50,059 nt of DNA. Origin: Roseibacillus sp. GTDB lineage: Bacteria > Verrucomicrobiota > Verrucomicrobiia > Verrucomicrobiales > Akkermansiaceae. Below, piece after piece: positions 1-8,165 of the stretch (position 1 is the first letter of the stretch; each line of letters begins with the position of its first letter). The DNA is taken from assembly GCA_028821775.1 (NCBI GenBank), contig JAPKFB010000032.1, positions 1 to 50,059 of the forward strand, given 5' to 3'. A model generated the notes under the pieces. That model was not told the DNA's origin, did not search any database, and was given only the letters and a program-made list of their open reading frames with translations. Made by a program: the position numbers and the translations under genes.

Positions 1-20
1 AGGTAAGGCCTGAGTTCCGC

Positions 21-1463
21 TCAAAGGCTTCCGCGGGCCCGTTTGTGGTCCTTGAGACTGGCGTCGAATTTTTCGGCAAGAGCCTTGAGTTTGGCGGCCA
101 CTTCGGGATGTTCCTTGGAGAGGTCCTTCCTTTGGCCGATGTCAGTGCTCAGGTCGTAGAGTTCCAAGCCGGTCTTGAGTTGTTGGTATGGCCCGGGAAG
201 GCCCTCCTTTCCGGGGGCCCCCTTGAGGCTGCGATAGCTGTGAGGGAGGTGCAGGGACCACTTGTCCGAACGCACGGCTTGAAGCTGGTTCCCCCAGAAA
301 AAGTAATACGCCTCGTGGGGACTCTTGGCGCTGGAGGGAGCGGCAAAGAGTTCGCGGATGTCCTTGCCATCGATCCGGTGCTTGGGCGGAGTGGCGTTGA
401 TGAGGCGGGCGATGGTGGGAAAGAGATCGATGTGCATGGCGGGCGTCTCACAGACTCCTCCAGGCGCGAGTTGGCCGATCCATCGGGCGATGAAGGGGAC
501 CCGTTGTCCACCTTCCCAGGTGGTCGCTTTGCCTTCGCGGAGGGGGCCCGCGTTGCCAGCGTGATTGCCGTAGCTGAGCCACGGGCCGTTGTCGCTGGTG
601 AAGATGACCAGGGTCTTGGTTGCGAGGTCGTTCTTGTCGAGCGCGCCGAGGATCTCACCCACCGACCAGTCGATCTCCATGATGACGTCTCCGTAGAGTC
701 CCTGCTTCGATTTGCCCTTGAACTTGTCGGAGACAAAGAGAGGGACGTGAGGCATGGAGTGGGCCACGTAGAGGAAGAAGTGATTGGCCTTGTTGCGATT
801 GATGAAGTCGACCGCCTTTTCGGTGTATTGGGTGGTCAGGTTGACCTGATCCCTGGGTTCAACCTGTTTGTTGATAATCCTGTTTCCCTCCATCATGGGG
901 AGGTGTGGCCACTTCTTGAGGCGTTGTTCCAAGGGGAGATGCCGCACTCCTGGATGGTAGGGCCACATGTCGTTGGAGTAGGGCAGCCCGTAGTACTCAT
1001 CGAAGCCGTGTTGGAGGGGGAGAAACTTCTTGTGGTGACCAAGATGCCACTTTCCAAACAGGGCGGAGGTGTAGCCTTTTTGCTTCACCAACTCCGGGAG
1101 AAGGACTTCGTTTTTATTGATACCATATTTCGAACTTGGTCCGGGCGCTCCCAGCATGCCGATGCGATTGGGATAGCAACCGGTGAGGAGGCCCGCTCGG
1201 GATGCGCCGCAGACGGCCTGGGGAACATACCAGTTGGTGAAGCGCAGACCATCGTCGGCCATCCTATCGAGATTGGGGGTCTTGAAATCCGTGGCTCCGA
1301 ACTTGCCGACGTCGGCATAGCCCTGATCGTCGGTCATGATGAGGACGATGTTCGGGAGGGGTTCCTGAATTCCCGGGAGAGGGGAGCTGGGCTTTTTCTG
1401 GGCGAGCGCTCCGTTGAAGGCGCAGGTTGTGAGCAGGAGAAAGGTGGTGAGGTTGCGTTTCAT
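21..1463 (-). CDS. Secreted sulfatase (arylsulfatase A-like, S1 family)
   Basis: Hydrolyses sulfate esters, probably on sulfated polysaccharides, outside the cytoplasm. The 480-residue protein opens with a signal peptide (about residues 1-22, ending GALAQ). It then has the metal-binding stretch [15 protein letters not shown] (Asp45, Asp46), the formylglycine site [11 protein letters not shown] (Cys85 to Arg89), GKWHLG (Lys139, His141) and TSDNGPW. The site reads C-x-A-x-R rather than the commoner C-x-P-x-R; Ala is an accepted variant in the family. Cys85 would need an anaerobic or FGE-type formylglycine-generating enzyme, and none is in the window. Length and motif order are typical and the gene is complete. 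It stands alone on the reverse strand, with a decayed region upstream. Substrate specificity cannot be read from the sequence. Confidence 0.93.
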   Translation of the reverse strand: MKRNLTTFLLLTTCAFNGALAQKKPSSPLPGIQEPLPNIVLIMTDDQGYADVGKFGATDFKTPNLDRMADDGLRFTNWYVPQAVCGASRAGLLTGCYPNRIGMLGAPGPSSKYGINKNEVLLPELVKQKGYTSALFGKWHLGHHKKFLPLQHGFDEYYGLPYSNDMWPYHPGVRHLPLEQRLKKWPHLPMMEGNRIINKQVEPRDQVNLTTQYTEKAVDFINRNKANHFFLYVAHSMPHVPLFVSDKFKGKSKQGLYGDVIMEIDWSVGEILGALDKNDLATKTLVIFTSDNGPWLSYGNHAGNAGPLREGKATTWEGGQRVPFIARWIGQLAPGGVCETPAMHIDLFPTIARLINATPPKHRIDGKDIRELFAAPSSAKSPHEAYYFFWGNQLQAVRSDKWSLHLPHSYRSLKGAPGKEGLPGPYQQLKTGLELYDLSTDIGQRKDLSKEHPEVAAKLKALAEKFDASLKDHKRARGSL

Positions 1464-1653
1464 GAGTGTCGAGAGAGGGGTTTGGCAGGCGTGGCTCCGC
1501 GGGGGACAGGCACGAATTGAAAACGAGGGGCGTTTTTAGAGGAAGCGAGAAAGGAGGAAAAAGGCGACCGTGTAGTGTCGCATGGAGGGTGCCCAGTTGC
1601 CAACGTCCGACTCTGCAGACCTTCGCCTTGAGCTTCCGGGGCGAGGGCGAGGG

Positions 1654-1971
1654 TCAGGACGAGAGGAGGAAAACCGGGGTCGCTGGCCGCGAGAACGAGG
1701 AGGTCTTCGGTGGTGAACTCCGCAATGGCCCGCGGGTTACCTGAGGACGAGCCCTTTCCACGGCGAGGCGGGCAGCACCTGCCAGGCGATTGAAGCGTGG
1801 TTCGTCGAAATTGGGTTGCTCACCGGGAGCGAGGAAATACTCGTTGGCGAGATCGTCAAATCGCTCGCTGAGTTGAAGGACCAGTTCGTCGGGGTTGCTT
1901 GCGCGGGAATGGCGGGCGATCAGCAAGCTGCTCTCTTTGGGCAGGAAGATGAGAATGGAAAGGAGGAGGGG
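1654..1971 (-). pseudogene. Decayed reverse-strand ORF (no recognised family)
   Basis: The gap 1464-2018 has no intact gene, but its reverse strand contains protein-like fragments in two frames. One frame runs from a stop just above 1971 down to about 1730; it begins with a hydrophobic stretch (LLLSILIFLP) and continues through ERFDDLANEYFLAPGE and NRLAGAARLAVERARP. After about 1730 the sensible reading moves to another frame with AIAEFTTEDLLVLAASDPGF and continues towards 1590. No good start codon precedes the hydrophobic part. This looks like a frameshifted, decaying gene for a small membrane-anchored protein. The family is not recognised. The upper part overlaps the glpK-identical 44 bp, so part of the apparent coding signal there is borrowed sequence. 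Confidence 0.35.
1902..1945 (+). repeat. 44-bp exact copy of an internal glpK segment
   Basis: Bases 1902-1945 are identical to 38580-38623 inside the glycerol kinase gene, same strand. The identity starts and stops abruptly, with unrelated flanks. In glpK the segment encodes the signature [13 protein letters not shown]; here it lies in non-coding or decayed sequence. Confidence 0.9.
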
Positions 1972-2018
1972 AGGGTGTCAAATTCGCTGGAGTGGGTTGC
2001 CAAGGGGAGGTCCATAGG

Positions 2019-3359
2019 GTGGAATCGGGTGTGAGGTTCGCATGTCCATCTTGCAATCAAGCCCTTCTCGCGCAGCAGCAGGCGGCAGAGACGCAGGGAA
2101 ACTGTCCGTTTTGTGGAGTAAAATTCTCGGTGCCGGCCTTGGGGGCGCCCTTGCCACCGGGTGCGGTGGCAGAGCCGGCGGCGGCAACCGGGGCCCTGCC
2201 GGAGCCTGGGGGCAAGGAATGGGGCACCGCGGAGTCACGCGAGTTATGGGTTGGATTCCTGATTGGGGCGGGCATCACACTTGGCTTGCTCCTGCTCTTG
2301 TTTCCCTTCAAGGGGACCTACGTTGCAGATCTCTTTCTCGATCGAGGCTGGGTGCCCTACGTCCTGGTGCTCTTTCTTGGCTGGGCGGCGGGAATTTTAA
2401 TTTTGAAGTGCCGCCGCTTGAGTGTGGAGCGCAAGGCGTTGCTTGTTGATGTGCTGCCGCTGCACATATCGGAGACGATCACGGTGGAAAACGTGGATGA
2501 GTTTCTCAGCTACCAGGCGACCCTTCCGAAGAAGCTGGCAGGGAGTTACATGCTGCGGCGGATTCGGCGCGGGCTGGAACATTTCAAGGCGCGGGAAAGT
2601 AACCCGGAAGTGGCAAGCATGATGAACATGCAATCGGAGATTGATGCCGGAAAGATCAGCGGGAGCTACACTCTGGTGAAGGTCTTCCTGTGGGCGATTC
2701 CAATCATGGGTTTCATCGGAACGGTCCTGGGGATCTCGACCGCGATCGCGGGATTGGCGGGGGGGATGACTGGCACGGCGGAAATGTCGGCCCTCATGGA
2801 TCAGTTGACCGATGTCACGGTGGGGCTGGGAGTGGCCTTCGATACCACCCTGGTAGCGCTCTGCATGAGCATTGTGCTGAGCTTCCCTGCGAGTGGAATG
2901 CAGAAGGCGGAGGAGGACTTGCTGGCGGAGGTTGATGAATACAGCCTGGAACACCTGCTCAAACGACTGAGCGATGCAGGGGGTTTGTCGGATGTGGCGG
3001 GCAACACCCGGGCCTTGGTGAATGCTCTCGCTCCGGCGCTGGCGGAGAATCAGCAGGATTTGTTGAAGGAGCTGCGTGATGTCGGGCAGGGCATGGCGGA
3101 CGGGCAAGCGAAGCAGTTGGAACTGGTGGAGCGGACCACGGCGGCGATTGAAGCGCAGCGGGAGACGATTGAGAGAAAGGTGGGGGCGATGGCGGAGAAT
3201 CTCGAAGCGGAGGCGGCGCACACCTTGGCCACAACCTCGGAGCGGGTGCAGACCTCCTTCCAGGTCTTGGCGGATGGGATGAAGGAGCTGAACAAGGTCT
3301 TGCGGGAGTTGGATGGCAAGCAGGTGAAGATTGAAAAGAAGAGAAGATGGTTTGGATAG
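2019..3359 (+). CDS. Zinc-ribbon MotA/TolQ/ExbB proton-channel family protein
   Basis: Predicted channel-forming (A-type) subunit of a proton-driven stator in the inner membrane. The GTG at 2019 was chosen because GGGGAGG lies 8 nt upstream; the frame is open back to a GTG at 1992. From 2019 the protein is about 446 residues. It has a cytoplasmic zinc ribbon (Cys9, 12, 29, 32, as CPSC and CPFC) and a Pro/Ala linker, then four membrane segments at about 77-98, 112-130, 220-245 and 266-290. TM3 carries the TolQ/ExbB-like IPIMGFIGTVLGI and TM4 has VTVGLGVAFDTTLVAL. The last ~150 residues form a long, probably coiled-coil cytoplasmic tail, similar in layout to MotA-like proteins with extended tails such as ZorA. 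Two ExbD-like genes follow directly, so it should act with them. Confidence 0.85.
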   Translation: MESGVRFACPSCNQALLAQQQAAETQGNCPFCGVKFSVPALGAPLPPGAVAEPAAATGALPEPGGKEWGTAESRELWVGFLIGAGITLGLLLLLFPFKGTYVADLFLDRGWVPYVLVLFLGWAAGILILKCRRLSVERKALLVDVLPLHISETITVENVDEFLSYQATLPKKLAGSYMLRRIRRGLEHFKARESNPEVASMMNMQSEIDAGKISGSYTLVKVFLWAIPIMGFIGTVLGISTAIAGLAGGMTGTAEMSALMDQLTDVTVGLGVAFDTTLVALCMSIVLSFPASGMQKAEEDLLAEVDEYSLEHLLKRLSDAGGLSDVAGNTRALVNALAPALAENQQDLLKELRDVGQGMADGQAKQLELVERTTAAIEAQRETIERKVGAMAENLEAEAAHTLATTSERVQTSFQVLADGMKELNKVLRELDGKQVKIEKKRRWFG

Positions 3360-3394
3360 CGGTGGGTGGGTGTTACAGGGTGTAGACTGGAACA

Positions 3395-4192
3395 ATGGCT
3401 AGAGCACGAGGAACAGCAGGACCGGAGATTTCCCTCTTTCCGTTTTTGAGCATCCTGGCTTGCTTGATTGGGGCACTCACGATTTTGATCGTGGCTCTCA
3501 GTGTCTCCGAAGTGTTGCAGGGACGAAAGGACGAGGCGGTGGCGCGGGCGGAGGATTATGTGAAGTTGGAGAAGGAGATGAAGGAGCGGGAGGCTGCGGT
3601 GGCGGAGCGGGAGGATGAGCTGCGGAAGACGAATGCAGCAGCTGTGGAGTTGGCGGAGCTGGTGCCCCGGTTGGCAACACTGAAGCAGGAACAAAAGCGG
3701 CTGGAGCAACTGGTGGAAAAACGGGAACCCACGAGGCGGGAGCTGGAGAATCTGAAGAAGAAGCGGGAGGAGTTGGAGAAGGAGAAAAACAAGGTCGAAG
3801 CCGGCTTGGTGGAGGGAAAGAAGGAGCTTGGGGAACTGGCCAAGCAGTTGAGGAAGGGCTTGCCGTTGAGGATTCTCTCGACCTCGGATTATTTTCGTCG
3901 GGTCGCGCCGGTTTTTGTGGAAGCGCGGCAGGAAGGGATCGTGGTGCACAGTCCCTCGCAGACCGTGAACGTGCCCCGAGCCGCGATCAGGAAGGACTCC
4001 AAATTCAAGAAGACGGTCGATTACGTGGCGGCGAAGAAGGATCGCATCATTGTCTTTCTTGTGCGGGAAGATGCGCGAGCGAGTTTCCATGCCGCCCAGG
4101 ATTTTGCGCGGGCGAATGGAGCGGTGACGAGCAAAGTGCCCCTGCAGGGGGCTGGTGAACTCGATCTCAAGGAGTTTTTCAAGGCACGCTGA
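3395..4192 (+). CDS. ExbD/TolR-like coiled-coil stator subunit lacking the channel Asp
   Basis: Second gene of the stator operon, 265 residues. It has a short basic N-terminus and one membrane helix (about 13-36). A long charged coiled coil follows (about 43-160), then a globular periplasmic domain (about 160-265). The helix begins EISLFPFLSILACLIG and lines up with the ExbD/TolR start INVTPLID: the Pro is kept (Pro16) but the proton-carrying Asp is replaced by Ser19. Its stop overlaps the next start by one base (TGATG at 4190-4194), suggesting translational coupling and a fixed ratio with the following subunit. It is therefore likely a structural B-type partner rather than a proton carrier. 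Family membership is inferred from topology, motif and neighbours; no specific function is known. Confidence 0.75.
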   Translation: MARARGTAGPEISLFPFLSILACLIGALTILIVALSVSEVLQGRKDEAVARAEDYVKLEKEMKEREAAVAEREDELRKTNAAAVELAELVPRLATLKQEQKRLEQLVEKREPTRRELENLKKKREELEKEKNKVEAGLVEGKKELGELAKQLRKGLPLRILSTSDYFRRVAPVFVEARQEGIVVHSPSQTVNVPRAAIRKDSKFKKTVDYVAAKKDRIIVFLVREDARASFHAAQDFARANGAVTSKVPLQGAGELDLKEFFKAR

Positions 4193-5295
4193 TGGCACGA
4201 CGGAGGGGCAGAAGTGACTCAGGACAGGGCGGGCTCGACTCGCTCCTGGACACCATGACGAATGTCGTGGGAGTGCTCATCGTGGTGCTGATCGTGACCC
4301 AGGTGAAAGTTTCGAGTGCGGCCAGACGAATCCGGGCGGATCTGCCGGAGGTCACGGTGGAGATGGAGGAGGAGCTCAGGAAGAAGGATGTGCAGGTGCG
4401 GGCCCGACTGGAGGAACTGAAAGAGCCGCAAGCGGTGACGCCAGAGGAACTGAAGAAAGCCAGATTGGAGCTGCAGAATATCATGGTGCAGCGTGCCAAG
4501 GTGAACGTGGCTGAGAAGGAACTCTTCAGGTTGGAGGTGGATCTGGAAACGGCCCGCAAGGAAGTTGCGGAGTTGCAGCTGCAGATGGTGGCCGAGGGAG
4601 GGGAGTTGGCGCAGATCCGGAGCAAGCTGAAGGAGAGCGAGAAACAGCTCACCTCTCAGAAACCAAAAATGGTCCGTCTGCCGAACCCGCGCGTTCCCGA
4701 GGATGGATCAAAGGAAGTACGCATGATCGTGCGCGGCGGGAAGCTCTTGTACTTCGATCGGGCCGGAATTCTCGAGCGCCTGTCCGCGAAGGTTGCGCCA
4801 CGAAAGGATTTGAAGTCGAGCAATCCCAAGATGAAGAATCGTTATGATCGCGAGAAGATCAGGAAGTTTCTCGATTCCTTGAAGGAGAGTGATCCGGATT
4901 TCAGGTTCGAGTTCAACTTCCACCCCAACGGAACGATCATCCTCTATTGTTATCCGCGCGACGGGAGGGGAGACGCGGTGGAGGATTTGGAGAATCCGGA
5001 TGCGCGGGGACGGCGCGTGATGGCCCAGGCCTTTGGTGACCGGAATTACCTGCGCTACTTCGTGACCAAGGATTCCTTTGAGCACTATGTCGCGATGCGC
5101 CGGCTGGCGGAAAAGATCCAGATCCCGGTGGGCTGGATCTTTGTGGAGGATACCGCCCGGCAGACCATGAATCTCGCGGAGCGCAAGATTGTCGCGGAGC
5201 CGGATCCGGACTGGAAGCCGCCCGAGCCCAAACTGGGCCCGCGGCCGCCAGCGCCGCCCCCCAAGAAGAAGCCGACGGTGGATATCCTCGACTGA
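4192..5295 (+). CDS. ExbD/TolR-like stator subunit with conserved channel Asp
   Basis: Third gene of the operon, 367 residues. The N-terminal helix GGLDSLLDTMTNVVGVLIVV (about 13-38) carries Asp16 and Asp20; Asp20 sits where ExbD/TolR/MotB have their proton-binding Asp. A coiled coil follows (about 50-155). The large C-terminal region (about 165-345) is rich in beta-like segments and could be a periplasmic domain binding peptidoglycan or a partner. The protein ends in a Pro/Lys-rich tail. The start overlaps the upstream stop. With the two preceding genes it makes a channel plus two non-identical B subunits. I do not recognise the C-terminal domain. The cargo or work done by the complex is unknown. 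Confidence 0.75.
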   Translation: MARRRGRSDSGQGGLDSLLDTMTNVVGVLIVVLIVTQVKVSSAARRIRADLPEVTVEMEEELRKKDVQVRARLEELKEPQAVTPEELKKARLELQNIMVQRAKVNVAEKELFRLEVDLETARKEVAELQLQMVAEGGELAQIRSKLKESEKQLTSQKPKMVRLPNPRVPEDGSKEVRMIVRGGKLLYFDRAGILERLSAKVAPRKDLKSSNPKMKNRYDREKIRKFLDSLKESDPDFRFEFNFHPNGTIILYCYPRDGRGDAVEDLENPDARGRRVMAQAFGDRNYLRYFVTKDSFEHYVAMRRLAEKIQIPVGWIFVEDTARQTMNLAERKIVAEPDPDWKPPEPKLGPRPPAPPPKKKPTVDILD

Positions 5296-5312
5296 GGGTG
5301 AAACTCGCTCCT

Positions 5313-6239
5313 TCAGTGCATCTCGACCGCGCACGAGCCGAGCCCACCTCGGAAGTAGTTGAACTGTACGTTCGGATGGTCCGCTAGCAGGGACATGGGA
5401 ACGGCAGAGTCGGCGAGACCCTTGGAAATCATGAAGGCAGTGAGTCGTTGCCCGAGAGGATTGTCGTGAGTGCCAGCCTGCCAGATGGAGACTTTCTCCG
5501 CTTGCCAGGTTTCCACCGGACCCACCGTAACGGCCTGGTTGGGAACCATGGTGATATTGCCTCCACCTGAAGTGCGGGCATTTTGAGCCAGAGTGATGGG
5601 GTGCAATTCCACGACTCGGGTCGTGAGCTTGCGATACTCCCCGGGCGACGGTGGTTCGTCGGCATAGGCTCCCTCGCGGCGAGGCGGATCGTTGAAGGCC
5701 CAATGTTTGATATCGCCCTGCCCGCCCTGCATGACCGCGCAGCGCACTCCGGCACTCCAGGAGTCGATATACTGTTTGGTGTTGGCGACGGGGAAGTGGA
5801 GATTGTCCTCGGGGAAACCGGCCTCGATGCGATTGAAGCAGAGTTCGCGGTCGGCCCGCTCGAAGGAGAGGGGGTGAGCGTTGGAGACCTCGACTCCGTC
5901 ATCGCCAACCCATTCGTCCATGCCCCAGAAATGCCCGTTGGTGAGGTCGATGTTGAGTTCGTTCACGAGTCGGGCCACGAGAGGGAGTTGCTCGGTGGGC
6001 CCAATCGGGCCACAGAGCCCGACCGGGTTGTCAGCGGTGGCCTGCTTCCAGGCTTCGATGTACTCGAGGGCCTCGGCGAGGTAGAAGTCCTCGAGGGAAT
6101 CGTAGAACACGATCTGAAATCCGGGGCGGGAAAGCTGCGCGAGATCTTTTTCGGTGAGCTTGGCGGCATCCTGGATCAGCGTGTCGTCGAGCGTGGTGTA
6201 GTCCCACCAAGAGGGAGATATTTTGGATTGAGGGCGCAT
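5313..6239 (-). CDS. Glucosamine-6-phosphate deaminase (NagB)-like protein, divergent active site
   Basis: Last gene of a three-gene reverse-strand operon. The 308-residue protein has the NagB/RpiA/SOL fold signs: [18 protein letters not shown] (phosphate loop region), [10 protein letters not shown] (matching NagB MDEY, with the catalytic-base Asp kept), [10 protein letters not shown], and [15 protein letters not shown] opposite NagB GGVGNDGHIAFNEP. In that last motif the His is kept, but the position of E. coli Asp141 is Ile and that of Glu148 is Asp. It may therefore isomerise or deaminate a different sugar phosphate, or be a regulatory homologue. The neighbouring deacetylase and oxidoreductase suggest amino-sugar or modified-sugar breakdown. 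No signal peptide, so cytoplasmic. The ATG is clear, 21 nt after the upstream gene. Confidence 0.8.
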   Translation of the reverse strand: MRPQSKISPSWWDYTTLDDTLIQDAAKLTEKDLAQLSRPGFQIVFYDSLEDFYLAEALEYIEAWKQATADNPVGLCGPIGPTEQLPLVARLVNELNIDLTNGHFWGMDEWVGDDGVEVSNAHPLSFERADRELCFNRIEAGFPEDNLHFPVANTKQYIDSWSAGVRCAVMQGGQGDIKHWAFNDPPRREGAYADEPPSPGEYRKLTTRVVELHPITLAQNARTSGGGNITMVPNQAVTVGPVETWQAEKVSIWQAGTHDNPLGQRLTAFMISKGLADSAVPMSLLADHPNVQFNYFRGGLGSCAVEMH

Positions 6240-6260
6240 GGTTGGACGGTGTTGCTTGAT

Positions 6261-7052
6261 TCAGGCGAGGTAAGCTGGATTCACGAAGTAGTGCTCACCC
6301 AGAATTTCCAGCAAGGGATCTTCGTCCTGCGATGAGAACCCGAGATGCAAATGTCGTCGCCAGCCTTCGGCCTTGTCGAAGCGGCCGGAAAGGGACCCAA
6401 CTTTGAGGGCGAGTTCGTCAAGGACGTGGAGGTAGGAGTCGACCCCTTGGGAGTGATCGAGCCAGTTTTTTTGAGAGGCGTGGGCGGCGAGCGCTTCGCG
6501 TTGAGTGTCGATGACGGTGCGGGTGTCCGCAAAGGAGCCCATCGTGATGGGAATCCTTAGTTGATCGCAGAGGCCGTGGGGCACCGAATGGTAGACAAAG
6601 ACATCCTCGGGGTAGGTGCCCTCGGATGGCGGATCAGTCACGAAGTTGGGCATGCCGTGCGTGAAGGCGGCGGTGCTTGCGAGACGGCAGGTGTTGGTGT
6701 GGTCCTCCATGTAGTCCTGGGGGCCGTGGGTGAGGACGATGGAGGGTTTGACCTCGCGAATGACGCCCGCCACCTTGCGCAAGTTCTCGATGGTGTAGAA
6801 GATCTCGAGGTCATCGCAAATGGGGGGATGAAAGGTGGCTCCGAGAATGGAAGCCGCGTTCTGGCCCTCCTGGAGGCGGACGTGACGGGTCTCCTCCGCG
6901 TTCATTTCGACGGATCCGCAACTACCCGTGGAGAGATTGAAGTAGTGGGTCTCAAAGCCCGCAGCCTTGAGGAGAAGGAGGGTGCCGGCTCCGAAGTACT
7001 CGATGTCGTCGGGGTGGGCGAAGATGGCGAGAGCAGTGCGACGGAGTTTCAA
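6261..7052 (-). CDS. PIG-L/LmbE family de-N-acetylase
   Basis: Predicted zinc-dependent deacetylase of an N-acetyl sugar, cytoplasmic. The chosen start is TTG at 7052, giving about 263 residues (KLRRTALAIFAHPDDIEYFG), because the family normally begins about 10 residues before AHPDD. The only ATG further upstream (7187) would overlap the preceding gene by about 120 nt and add an unrelated leader. Metal-binding and catalytic motifs are visible: AHPDD near the N-terminus and an EDHTNTCRLA segment in place of the usual D-H-x-x-H. The gene begins 17 nt after the oxidoreductase stop and is followed after 21 nt by the NagB-like gene, so the three are probably co-transcribed. A deacetylase next to a NagB-like protein is the arrangement expected for N-acetyl-amino-sugar use. 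Confidence 0.85.
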   Translation of the reverse strand: MKLRRTALAIFAHPDDIEYFGAGTLLLLKAAGFETHYFNLSTGSCGSVEMNAEETRHVRLQEGQNAASILGATFHPPICDDLEIFYTIENLRKVAGVIREVKPSIVLTHGPQDYMEDHTNTCRLASTAAFTHGMPNFVTDPPSEGTYPEDVFVYHSVPHGLCDQLRIPITMGSFADTRTVIDTQREALAAHASQKNWLDHSQGVDSYLHVLDELALKVGSLSGRFDKAEGWRRHLHLGFSSQDEDPLLEILGEHYFVNPAYLA

Positions 7053-7068
7053 ATTTGAATTCTCAGGG

Positions 7069-8094
7069 TTAAAGTTGAACCGATCGGCCTTGGGCGGCGC
7101 TTTGGTCGGCGGCGAAAAGGACGCGGAAGGTTTGAAAGGCCTGGTGGTAGCTCGTGAGGGGCATGGTTTCTCCCTTGTCGAGGGCATCGAAGAAAGCCTG
7201 GAACTGATCCTGATAGGGGTGATCGGCGACGTCGCCGGAGTCGGCGAGGGCGACCGGGAGTTCGGTCCAAGCCTTATCGCGGAGGTGGAGCTTGGAGGAG
7301 TAGAGCTTGTTGTCGAGGATGCTGCCTTCGCTTCCGCAGAGGTGAGTGTGGAAGTAGTAGGGCTGGATGCAATCGATCACGCTGGCACATTTTCCGACCG
7401 CACCATTTTTAAATTTGAGGAGCGTGGTGGTGGTGGTGGGGTACTCGTATTTTTGGAAGATTTCGTTCTTGGACTTGGCTTGGTAGGTGGTGACTTCCTC
7501 GACTTCGGAGCCCATGCAGAGAAGGAGGGCATCGAGAGCGTGGCAACCGGCGGAGAGGAGTGAGCTCCCGCCGTTTTCCAAGGTGGTGTTCCACCGGTAC
7601 TGGCCGTACCAGGGACCGATGCCGTGGTAGTAGTCGACCTCCCCATAGTGAAGATCACCGATGAGTCCTTCCTCGAGGATGGCCTTGATGGTGGTGAACT
7701 GGGAGATGAAGCGCAGTTCCAGGCAGACGCAGGATTTGGTCTCGTTTTCCTCGAAGGCGGCCTTGATGGCCTCGGCATCCTCAAGATTGAGCGTGATGGG
7801 CTTTTCCAGAATGACGCTCTTGCCGGCCTTTGCGGCGGCGATGGCCTGCTCCTTGTGTTGGGCCGGATACGAGGTGATGTCGACCACGTCGATGGAGTCA
7901 TCAGCGAGGAGGTCCTCGATCTTGCGGTAGACCTTGATCTCGCCACCGTGGGTGGCAGCGAGTTTGGCGGGGTCGAGTTCGCGAGAGGAATAAACGGCAG
8001 TGACCGCCCCCTGGGTCGTGTTGTTGATTGCTTCAATGTGGGAGGTGGCGGCCCAGCCGTAGCCGATGACGCCGACGTTGTAACTGCTGCTCAT
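7069..8094 (-). CDS. Gfo/Idh/MocA family oxidoreductase
   Basis: NAD(P)-dependent sugar or inositol dehydrogenase-like enzyme, 341 residues from the ATG at 8094. The N-terminal Rossmann domain begins YNVGVIGYGWAATSHIEAI, and the family hallmark follows as ILEKPITLNLEDAEAIKAA (EKP motif). The C-terminal alpha/beta domain includes YHGIGPWYGQYRW and SLLSAGCHALDALL, which carries the conserved His-x-x-Asp (HALD). There is no signal peptide, unlike the Tat-exported members common in this phylum, so it should be cytoplasmic. The reading frame continues upstream of 8094 without a stop, but that part belongs to a decayed gene. First gene of the operon with the deacetylase and NagB-like protein. Confidence 0.88.
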   Translation of the reverse strand: MSSSYNVGVIGYGWAATSHIEAINNTTQGAVTAVYSSRELDPAKLAATHGGEIKVYRKIEDLLADDSIDVVDITSYPAQHKEQAIAAAKAGKSVILEKPITLNLEDAEAIKAAFEENETKSCVCLELRFISQFTTIKAILEEGLIGDLHYGEVDYYHGIGPWYGQYRWNTTLENGGSSLLSAGCHALDALLLCMGSEVEEVTTYQAKSKNEIFQKYEYPTTTTTLLKFKNGAVGKCASVIDCIQPYYFHTHLCGSEGSILDNKLYSSKLHLRDKAWTELPVALADSGDVADHPYQDQFQAFFDALDKGETMPLTSYHQAFQTFRVLFAADQSAAQGRSVQL

Positions 8095-8165
8095 GGCGAA
8101 AGAGAATCCATGATGGGCGGGGGTTGGGAAGGGGGAAATTGGGAAAACTATAGGGTGGGAAGGTG

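Noticed and set aside
45..1520. Long forward open frame antisense to the first sulfatase (also similar ones at 18908-20056 and 45061-46263)
   Set aside because: These follow from the G+C-rich codon pattern of the true reverse-strand genes; their translations lack family motifs while the opposite strand encodes complete enzymes.
2019..5295. Zorya-type defence system
   Set aside because: The channel protein has a ZorA-like tail, but there is no ZorC, ZorD or ZorE gene, no MotB-type OmpA peptidoglycan domain is evident, and no other defence genes are nearby.
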